NCBI GenBank assembly: GCA_034421575.1
Contig: DAOUKG010000066.1
Coordinates: 81,101-145,100, forward strand
From: VXLM01 sp034421575
GTDB lineage: Bacteria > Chloroflexota > Dehalococcoidia > Lucifugimonadales > VXLM01
DNA: 64,000 nucleotides
Reading direction: 5' to 3'
The number at the start of each line of letters is the position of its first letter. Positions within the stretch are counted from its first letter, which is position 1. Shown in pieces: positions 59,001 through 64,000 of the stretch. A program made the position numbers and the translations under genes. The notes below the pieces were generated by a model. That model made no database searches, was not told where the DNA came from, and saw only the letters and a list, made by a program, of their open reading frames with translations.

Positions 59001-59921
59001 GGCGGACTTGAAGAGTTGGCAATCCTCAATCTCCGCAACAACGACCTTACCGGCAGCATACCTGCTGAGCTTAGCAACCTGGCGAACTTGGAGAACCTCC
59101 TTCTCCACAACAATAGTCTCAGTGGGGAGATCCCGGACCTGAGCGACTTGAGCAACCTCAAGATGCTCTGGCTTTCCGGCAACGACTTGGGCAGTGGTCA
59201 AGGCGTCCCAACGTGGCTGAATTCCATGAGCAACCTGGAGTCCCTGAATCTCTGGGGCAATGATCTTGGAGGGCAGATTCCCGACTTGAGCGGCATGACA
59301 AGCCTGATACATCTGAGGCTGCACAGCACCGGATTGACAGGAAGCATTCCCGCCTCTCTAGGAGACATGAGCAACTTGCGGGGCCTGTACCTCCATAACA
59401 ACAACCTGAGCGGGACAATACCGGGTGAACTAGGTCAGCTCGCCACTTTGGCAGGCCTATACCTCCACGGCAACAACCTCAGTGGAACGATTCCGAGCGA
59501 ACTGGGCCAGCTAACCAACCTTCGCCGGATATGGCTCCATAGCAACGGACTGTCAGGAGCGATTCCTTCGGAATTGAGCGGTATGTCCGGACTTTTGGAC
59601 CTCAACCTGCACAGCAACCGATTGAGCGGAGTAATCCCGCCGGAGTTGGGCGACATTACTACCTTGGAGTCGTTGCGACTGCACAACAACCAGTTGAGTG
59701 GTTCGATCCCGAGTGAACTGGGTGACCTCAGCAACCTGACGGGACTGTGGCTCCAGTCCAACAGGCTCACCGGAGCGATACCTGCAGAGTTGGGTAACCT
59801 CGGAGACACGCTGACGCAATGGCGCCTCAGCGGGAATATGCTGAGCGGATGCGTTCCGGCCGGCCTTGCCGCCGTCGAGGACAACGACATGGCTTCACTT
59901 GGTCTGCAGGTCTGCCCATAG
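56049..59921 (+). CDS. Secreted S8 (kexin/furin-like) protease with P-domain, fibronectin III and leucine-rich repeats
   Basis: 1290 residues. Signal peptide about 1-38 (ending GGAGAQ). Two pre-peptidase (PPC)-like beta domains cover about 42-150 and 155-265, then an acidic linker. The subtilase domain (about 325-665) has Asp361 in VAIVDDG, His397 in HHGTHVAG, Asn497 in SAGNG and Ser574 in GGTSAAAP; the DDG form is typical of the kexin branch. A P/Homo B domain spans about 690-798 (FVEVTVVFEHDSFRDLEILLESPSG), a fibronectin III domain about 806-903, and about 13 plant-type LRRs (LxxLxLxxNxLSGxIPxxLG) about 971-1280. No propeptide is present in this chain; the upstream gene supplies a candidate. 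The GGAG site is 10 nt before the ATG. Confidence 0.9.
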   Translation: MSFISNKAASSIATVLGTLILATAIALFLALNAGGAGAQTVEDDHGDTFDTSTLVELGSSVDGRIDPGDDRDVFKIDLSDASGQTDLWAYTLGEFDTYGGLYDGAGNLVELSDDGYFVDSVRGFSLRSVVHPGIYYVIAVSFDGDPGDYTFHAQAVVEPGSTIETAKPLILDSRDGGTINTLDDEDYYKLEFTESKHVTIYAVTANVSIIDAFLLDAEGNEISANIRPIRLRGFGSLFPVGFTIEEDLEPGTYYLQVVNPLAPDPDEAEPEETESEEIETEEPPLPLRPAPYAIFYFEDTEYSEFLEDCNSQTEALNDPEIGDPLNACQWHFHHPEWQDINIGSVWADGIKGEGVNVAIVDDGMYQDHEDLKDNVDTSLSLNFETGENDIYGRHDHHGTHVAGMVAARDNDIGVRGVAPRATIHGFNILSGFNTTGLNIVTALTKSADVTAVSNNSWGWRDSPGLSPSFSFWRQAVRSGTALGYDGKGVLYVWSAGNGHLLGDDSNLTEFTNDYGVTAACSVNTQGTRSGYSEMGANLWVCAPSNDRPLSLGGVAGILTTENSDRYYQDFGGTSAAAPIVAGVGALTREANPDLTWRDVKMILAASAQKNDPASQGWDAGAPMHPVSSAESYSFNHEYGFGVVNAEGAVNLAKRWTNLPAAQVATVVSEELESEIPDAPAVGEPTTVTHALTVDSDIEFTEFVEVTVVFEHDSFRDLEILLESPSGAISRLAVPFDTFDGVSAFLEAAFSPLRGSWQFGSAKHLGEDPNGEWKLHITDHLHVVDGTFMGFAITVYGHERAAGAATLDSVAVHPGGERLDVAWSAPGAAGESEITGYDIRYIATDDDETDLSAWTVLEGVWSAEAGGDLTYTISGLTDGTQYDVQVRAVNSVGGGLWSEVGTGTPMSSSCVADGAVSDRTNGGLINDCEALLEARDTLAGSATLNWSSDADITTWDGIHLTGAPLRVTNVTLLNSQLDGSIPAALGGLEELAILNLRNNDLTGSIPAELSNLANLENLLLHNNSLSGEIPDLSDLSNLKMLWLSGNDLGSGQGVPTWLNSMSNLESLNLWGNDLGGQIPDLSGMTSLIHLRLHSTGLTGSIPASLGDMSNLRGLYLHNNNLSGTIPGELGQLATLAGLYLHGNNLSGTIPSELGQLTNLRRIWLHSNGLSGAIPSELSGMSGLLDLNLHSNRLSGVIPPELGDITTLESLRLHNNQLSGSIPSELGDLSNLTGLWLQSNRLTGAIPAELGNLGDTLTQWRLSGNMLSGCVPAGLAAVEDNDMASLGLQVCP

Positions 59922-59944
59922 ATTAGGGTTCTACTGAGAGCGAA

Positions 59945-59987
59945 GAACGCCGCCGGCACGGTTCAATTGAACCGGTCGGCGGTGTTC
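59945..59987 (+). terminator. Strong hairpin after the S8 protease gene
   Basis: GAACGCCGCCG...CGGCGGTGTTC encloses a perfect inner palindrome, CGGTTCAATTGAACCG, forming a stem of about 20 bp with few mismatches 24 nt after the stop. TGCATTTGTGG follows, so the T-tract is weak. Confidence 0.6.
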
Positions 59988-60024
59988 TGCATTTGTGGAT
60001 GACCATTGGGAATGGCGGAAGGAA

Positions 60025-60174
60025 TTGATGAGGTGAACCTCCCCGCCTCTCTGGATTCCGGCCCCGTATCGTGGTACGGGGTGACGTTCCCTGTATCGAG
60101 TACGGGGCGGGCTCTTCGCCGGGATGACGGTGGTCTGTGTGCGTTGAGCGCTCTCATGAAGTCTAAACAGCTAC
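60025..60174. repeat. MITE-like intergenic repeat, copy D
   Basis: About 150 bp, beginning TTGATGAGGTGAACC and ending CTCATGAAGTCTAAACAGCTAC. The interior GGATTCCGGCCCCGTATCG...TCGCCGGGATGACGGT closely follows copy A, with an extra internal copy of the GTATCG-GTACGGGG segment. Confidence 0.72.
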
Positions 60175-60433
60175 TTGATGAGCCTTTCGGACCTCGAATG
60201 ACTGGGGCCTAAGCTACAACCGGATATCGGGTGGGTGACGGAGTCCATTCCAGCAGGCTGCTCACCGGGGCGGTACCTACCGTGGGTCGTGCAGAGGTAT
60301 TCCCTTCCACAGTGGGTCTCTGAAGATTGGACTCCCCGTGACAATATGGCACATTTGAGGCTTGGATTGTCATTGTCTCCATAACGGGATAGGGATACAC
60401 TCCCTGCAAGAGTTAGAGATAGGAGACTCAAAG
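60175..60433. other. Leader region upstream of the GcvT-like gene
   Basis: 259 bp without a gene. It carries the promoter listed separately and GC-rich complementary words (e.g. GGTGGGTGACGG and CTCACCGGGGCGG) that could fold. I could not match a known riboswitch. Confidence 0.4.
60373..60401 (+). promoter_or_regulatory. Putative promoter of the GcvT-like gene
   Basis: TTGTCT (60373-60378) and TACACT (60396-60401) are 17 nt apart, about 32 nt before the ATG, leaving room for the AGGAGACT ribosome site. Confidence 0.5.
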
Positions 60434-61675
60434 ATGACTCAGACTCTAATCGTCGATGGTCTCAGGCGGCGTCGACTGCCTATCAACCTCCGTCAAAGCG
60501 GCAACAGTGACGCCCAGATGCTGATCTCCACCCGCATTAGGAAGTCCCCCTGGTGGCACTTGTCCAAGGCGGCCGGCTGCTGGGCGTATACAACATACAA
60601 TCACTTGTACCACCCAAGGGCGTACATCAAGCCAGAGGACGGGGGGCTGATGGCGGAGTATAAGTACCTGACCGAGCACGTCAGCATGTGGGACGTGGCG
60701 GTCGAGCGCCAGATCCAGGTCAAGGGTCCTGACGCCGCAGATTTTGTGAACCTGCTGATCACTCGCGACGTACACACCGTGGTACCCACAATGCAGGCCC
60801 GATACGTGATCCTCTGCAACCAGTACGGCGGCGTCATCAACGACCCGGTGCTGCTTCGCGTAGCCGACGACGAATTCTGGTTCAGCATCTCGGACTCCGA
60901 CCTGCTCCTGTGGGCGCAAGGAGTCAACTCCTTCCGCAAGTTGAACGTCGATATTCACGAGATCGACGTGTCTCCAGTCCAAATCCAGGGTCCCAAGTCG
61001 GTACAGTTGATGGAAAAGATGTTTGGCCCCCACATAAGGGAGATACCGTACTACGGCCTGATTCACGACAGTCTGAACGGCAATGCCGTGACGATCTCGC
61101 GCACCGGCTTCTCCGCCGAAGTGGGGTTCGAGATCTACCTGCATGACGCGATGCTCAAGGCGGACGATGTCTGGCCTCACATCCTGGAGCAGGGGCAGGA
61201 GTTCAACCTGGGCGTAATCGCCCCCAGCCACATACGTCGACTGGAGGCGGGTATCTTGTCGTACGGCCAGGACTTGGATATTGAGAACAACCCATTTGAA
61301 GTCCGGCTTGGCTGGCAAGTGGACCTGAACAAAGAGGACTTCATAGGAAAGCAGGCCCTGGCCAAGATCAAGGCGGATGGAGTTCAACAGCGACTCGTCG
61401 GTCTGAAGATGGGCGGCGAGCCAATTGTCTGGTACAACGAAGATTTCTATCTGGTCAAGGACGAGGACTCGGGCAGCGACGTAGGCTATGTGACCAGCGC
61501 CTTCTGGTCACCGACCCAACAGTCAAACATAGCGCTGGCGGTCATGCCTCGATCTCACTGGAGACGGGGAACCCGCGTGAAGGTCCAGTTGCCAAAGGAC
61601 GGCATTGTAGATGCCGAGGTAGTGCGGGTGCCATTCGTCGACCCGACCAAGGAGCGCCCCAAGACAGAGTTGTAG
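60434..61675 (+). CDS. Glycine-cleavage T-protein family aminomethyltransferase (DmdA-like)
   Basis: 413 residues, GGAG 9 nt before the ATG. The folate-binding GcvT fold is evident: LTEHVSMWDVAVERQIQVKGPDAADFVNLLITRDV, YVILCNQYGGVINDPVLLRV, ISRTGFSAEVGFEIYL, APSHIRRLEAGILSYGQDLDIENNP and NKEDFIGKQAL. Extra N-terminal residues and no linked gcvH/gcvP argue against a glycine cleavage T protein. DMSP demethylase (DmdA) and other methyltransferases of demethylation pathways share this fold; in marine SAR202 such paralogs are numerous. The substrate is not established by sequence alone. Confidence 0.85.
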   Translation: MTQTLIVDGLRRRRLPINLRQSGNSDAQMLISTRIRKSPWWHLSKAAGCWAYTTYNHLYHPRAYIKPEDGGLMAEYKYLTEHVSMWDVAVERQIQVKGPDAADFVNLLITRDVHTVVPTMQARYVILCNQYGGVINDPVLLRVADDEFWFSISDSDLLLWAQGVNSFRKLNVDIHEIDVSPVQIQGPKSVQLMEKMFGPHIREIPYYGLIHDSLNGNAVTISRTGFSAEVGFEIYLHDAMLKADDVWPHILEQGQEFNLGVIAPSHIRRLEAGILSYGQDLDIENNPFEVRLGWQVDLNKEDFIGKQALAKIKADGVQQRLVGLKMGGEPIVWYNEDFYLVKDEDSGSDVGYVTSAFWSPTQQSNIALAVMPRSHWRRGTRVKVQLPKDGIVDAEVVRVPFVDPTKERPKTEL

Positions 61676-61830
61676 AGTCACTCCATCGAGGTCGAACGGT
61701 TCACCCATCGCCGGATGGAGGAACTGACTCTTGGAGGGCAAGGTGGAGTGGGCCGACCATGGGCGGGATGCTCCGGAGTCCTGCACGTAGCATGGATCTG
61801 CTCGCAGGGGCGGTTCGTCCCGTCGGCCTG

Positions 61831-62604
61831 CTATCGGCGGGGCTCCCACGAGAAGAATCGGACAGAGATCACCAGCCCAACCGCCAGCCACGCGGCCAGC
61901 ACCAGCAGGCTGATCCACTCAAAGCCACTGCCCGTCTCGAACGGGTTGAACGCGGTATGCATCGCCGACGCGAAGTGCTTAACCGGGAAAATGTCGGCGA
62001 AGGTGGTGAGCCAGGCAGGCGCGTCGTCCAGAGGGATGAAGATGTCAGATATGAACAGCAGCGGCAGTATCAGCACATTCACGACGGCCGGAGAGGCTTC
62101 CGCATTCGGGATGACCGTCGTAATCGCCAGCCCAAGCGCGCAGAAGCTGGCGGCGCCGACTGCAAGCGTCAAGAGGAATGCGGGCACCGTGTTGGTGGGC
62201 ATGTCCACGTCGTACAGCAACGCCCCGGCCGCCGTCACGATAACGACCAGCAGGACGGCCAGGAGCGCGGAGTGGACGATCCTGCCGAACAGGAACGTCC
62301 AGCCGGGCAGAGGCGTGCCGCGTATGCGCTTGAGGAGCCCTTGGTCCCGGGCGAAACACACGCCTATCGACACGTTGTTGAAGCAGGTGTAGATCACCGA
62401 CATCGCAATTATGGCCGGCACGTAGAACGTGGATGTGTTCGTCGTCCCTCCCGGAAGAATCAGCTCTTCGCTGCCGAATAGGAGATTGAAGATTACAAGG
62501 AACATCAACGGAAATACGAACACGAAGAACGCCGATAGAGGGTTGCGCCAGAAGGCCCGATTTTCATAGCGGATCTGTCTTATGGCGAGAAAGAACGTGT
62601 TCAC
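61831..62604 (-). CDS. ABC-2 type transporter permease
   Basis: 257 residues with six hydrophobic helices. ABC2 features: QIRYENRAFWRNPLSAFFVFVFPLMFLVIFNL, FYVPAIIAMSVIYTCF, ARDQGLLKRIRGTPLP and LLFISDIFIPLDDAPAWLTTFADIFPVKH. It pairs with the ATPase gene just upstream (4-nt overlap). The family exports drugs, lipids or polysaccharides; substrate unknown. Confidence 0.93.
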   Translation of the reverse strand: MNTFFLAIRQIRYENRAFWRNPLSAFFVFVFPLMFLVIFNLLFGSEELILPGGTTNTSTFYVPAIIAMSVIYTCFNNVSIGVCFARDQGLLKRIRGTPLPGWTFLFGRIVHSALLAVLLVVIVTAAGALLYDVDMPTNTVPAFLLTLAVGAASFCALGLAITTVIPNAEASPAVVNVLILPLLFISDIFIPLDDAPAWLTTFADIFPVKHFASAMHTAFNPFETGSGFEWISLLVLAAWLAVGLVISVRFFSWEPRR

Positions 62605-63545
62605 TCTGCTTCGCCTCCCCGCTCAGCGGCTCCGACCAATTCAATGAACACGTCCTCCAGAGTCGGAGTCGATACCGCCAACTCTTCCAACTCGATTCCC
62701 GACTCCAGGGCCCAGCCGGTGAGCCGGTGCAGGCTGCTTGTCGGCATACCTGTCATGATAGTGTAACGGCCGCTTTCGCCTTCGCTCTCCGCGCCGAGGT
62801 CTTCAGGGGGGACACCGACAGCGGGCCGGATATTGAACCGAATGATCGTAGAACCACTTCTATGCATCAACTCTTCCGGTGTTCCCTCGGCGACAATTTC
62901 TCCCTGCACGATGATCGCCACCCGGTCAGCCAGGCGCTCGGCCTCATCCATGTAGTGGGTCGTCAGCACGACCGTCTTGCCAAGAGAGCGGAGGTTTCCG
63001 ACCATCTTCCAGGCGGCACGGCGCGCCGCAGGATCGAGGCCCGTTGTAGGCTCGTCCAGGAAAAGCAGTTCGGGGTCTCCCGCGAGGCCGATCGCTACAT
63101 CCAGTCGCCGCTGCTGGCCCCCAGAGAGCCGCCGCACCCGTGTTCGGCGCTGCTCCCGCAGCCCTATCACGTCCAGTATCTCCTCAAGAGGCAGCGGGCG
63201 GGGGAAGTACCCCCGGAACAGGTCTATCGTCTCCTCTACCGTCAGATACGGCTCCACGCCCGTCGTCTGCAGGACGATGCCGATTCGCTGCTTGAGAGCA
63301 TGGTCATTGAGCCCCGGATCGTGGCCCAGAACAGAGACCTCGCCACCTGTCCGGTCGCGATGACCTTCCAGTATTTCCACCGTCGTAGTCTTCCCGGCGC
63401 CGTTTGGACCCAATAGCGCGAATACCTCTCCCTTGGAAACGCTCAAGTCTATGCCGCGTACGGCTTCTACGTCGCCGTACGATTTCCGCAGGCCACGCAC
63501 TTCGATGGTGGTCGGCAAGCCCTCAGCAGTGTTGGATGTTGGCAT
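62601..63545 (-). CDS. ABC transporter ATP-binding protein
   Basis: About 314 residues from ATG 63545 (MPTSNTAEG); a start 12 codons upstream is possible and neither has a clear ribosome site. Nucleotide-binding motifs: ALLGPNGAGKTTTVEIL (Walker A), Q-loop GIVLQTTG, RLSGGQQRRLDVAIGLAG (signature), LLFLDEPTTGLDP (Walker B) and VLTTHYMDEAERL with the H-loop. The C-terminal about 80 residues form the extra domain usual in ABC-2 drug/daunorubicin-type ATPases. It forms the exporter with the downstream permease. Confidence 0.95.
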   Translation of the reverse strand: MPTSNTAEGLPTTIEVRGLRKSYGDVEAVRGIDLSVSKGEVFALLGPNGAGKTTTVEILEGHRDRTGGEVSVLGHDPGLNDHALKQRIGIVLQTTGVEPYLTVEETIDLFRGYFPRPLPLEEILDVIGLREQRRTRVRRLSGGQQRRLDVAIGLAGDPELLFLDEPTTGLDPAARRAAWKMVGNLRSLGKTVVLTTHYMDEAERLADRVAIIVQGEIVAEGTPEELMHRSGSTIIRFNIRPAVGVPPEDLGAESEGESGRYTIMTGMPTSSLHRLTGWALESGIELEELAVSTPTLEDVFIELVGAAERGGEAE

Positions 63546-63589
63546 ACGCAAATAATAGACTGGGAAGCAAGCTAAGGTCAAAACAGCAA

Positions 63590-63688
63590 TTGTTCAGAGT
63601 TGATGAGGCGGAACGCCCCTTAATCCCTGTGGATTCCCGCCCCGTATCGAGTACAGGGTGGGCTCTTCACCAGACTATTTTATGAAGG
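63590..63688. repeat. MITE-like intergenic repeat, copy E (right end degenerate)
   Basis: Begins TTGTTCAGAGTTGATGAGGCGG and continues GGATTCCCGCCCCGTATCGAGTAC, like copies A and D, but after CTTCACCAGAC the pattern is lost and only TATGAAGG remains of the right terminus. It lies just upstream of the ABC operon. Confidence 0.6.
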
Positions 63689-64000
63689 TTGTCACATTCA
63701 CCACCTAGAATGAAAATGTGTTGACGCAGAAGAAAGGCAACCACAAGGGTTGCCCCTACGATGGGTTGGCCGGAGGTTATTTTCAGGGTAATGACAGGAT
63801 GCGTGGGGTACTGGGAGAGGTGAGGGCTCGCCCAGCCGAGGATTTTTTGAAAATTTGTTGCATTTTGTTGCATTCTGTTGCATTTTTCTCGTTATCGTAA
63901 AGTTCGTGGCTTCGCCCGGGGCACCTGGCACAGGGCAAGTTGGAGAAGCGGCATGGTTTTCTTTTGTTGTATTTGCGCCATATCGCGCCATTTTGCGCCA
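63689..64000. other. Repeat-rich terminal intergenic stretch
   Basis: Together with copy E this leaves the last 450 bp without a gene. It holds GGTTGCCCCTACGATGG (a common dispersed motif, 63748-63764), three TTGTTGCATTT-type units at 63855-63886 and TTTGCGCCAT-type units at the very end. Low-complexity open frames here are not genes. Confidence 0.5.
63841..64000. repeat. Short tandem repeats (TGTTGCATTx and TTTGCGCCAx units)
   Basis: GATTTTTTGAAAAT is followed by three TGTTGCATT units (63857-63884), and a second array ATTTGCGCCATATCGCGCCA continues to the window end. In reverse complement this mirrors the AATGGCGC array with TTTTCAAAGAATTTTTCTC at 29786-29836, so both belong to one repeat family. 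Confidence 0.55.

Noticed and set aside
60175..60433. Possible glycine or other riboswitch before the GcvT-like gene
   Set aside because: Complementary words exist but I could not place the conserved cores of any known riboswitch.
63667..63991. Open frames with repeated QQNATKC-like residues
   Set aside because: They result from the TGTTGCATT and TTTGCGCCA tandem repeats and are not likely to be proteins.
1..64000. CRISPR array or cas genes
   Set aside because: No regularly spaced repeats of 23-47 bp and no Cas-like protein were seen.

Overview
The window is a bacterial chromosome segment of fairly high G+C (about 60% by eye), gene-dense, with many short same-strand operons. No rRNA, phage structural gene or CRISPR array is visible. 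The gene set suggests a free-living Chloroflexota bacterium, probably Dehalococcoidia of the marine SAR202 type. The evidence for this is the archaeal-type phosphoglycerate mutase, the LL-diaminopimelate aminotransferase route to lysine, a DsbA/VKOR pair, a split MetV/MetF folate module, DUF6391 and DUF502 proteins, a GcvT/DmdA-like protein and several acetolactate-synthase-like ThDP enzymes. The taxonomic call is an inference; no marker such as 16S rRNA is present.

Layout. 1-5.8 kb: a truncated DUF255 thioredoxin-domain protein, a small membrane protein, tRNA-Arg, a DUF6391 protein, a small helix-turn-helix protein, smpB and an S41 protease. 6.1-7.2 kb: a winged-helix/TIR-like protein whose catalytic-position Glu appears replaced by Gln. 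7.5-16.9 kb, minus strand: hflX, dapL, dapF, miaA, tpiA, apgM, pgk, a polyprenyl synthase and a Sua5-type tRNA t6A gene, which read as one long lower-glycolysis/lysine/tRNA-modification operon. 16.9-26.6 kb, plus strand: a purine cluster (guaA, purD, purE, purB, purC, purS) with a phosphodiesterase and a DsbA-VKOR-DUF3105 oxidative-folding module embedded. Between purB and purC sits a lower-GC insert that encodes a GIY-YIG-like nuclease and is bounded by an exact 49-bp repeat of the purB 3' end. 26.7-30.7 kb: two accessory low-GC genes, tRNA-Trp, a ThDP enzyme and a hexapeptide acyltransferase. 30.8-35 kb: a cupredoxin/Cys-repeat lipoprotein, a DUF502 protein, an unknown protein and tgt. 35.1-42.8 kb: alaS-ruvX, aroE, a fused aroK-aroB, a TauE/SafE exporter and an M19 dipeptidase. 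42.9-49.0 kb: pabB, MetV/MetF, RDD protein, an orphan sulfopyruvate-decarboxylase-like subunit, rpiB and a Vms1/VLRF1-like putative peptidyl-tRNA hydrolase. 49.0-55.1 kb: SDR, TIM-barrel epimerase, mtaB, glutaredoxin, ThDP enzyme and alpha/beta hydrolase. 55.3-59.9 kb: a secreted kexin/furin-like S8 protease with plant-type leucine-rich repeats, preceded by a separate gene that looks like its propeptide. 60.4-63.5 kb: a GcvT/DmdA-like protein and an ABC-2 export pair. The last 450 bp are repeats.

Intergenic repeats recur. At least five copies of a 100-150 bp element with terminal inverted repeats (MITE-like) lie at gene ends, and short AATGGCGC-type tandem repeats occur at 29.8 and 63.9 kb. 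The most unusual items are the protease/propeptide pair, the purB-targeted GIY-YIG insertion, the Cys-repeat lipoprotein, the pseudo-active TIR-like protein and the VLRF1-like protein.
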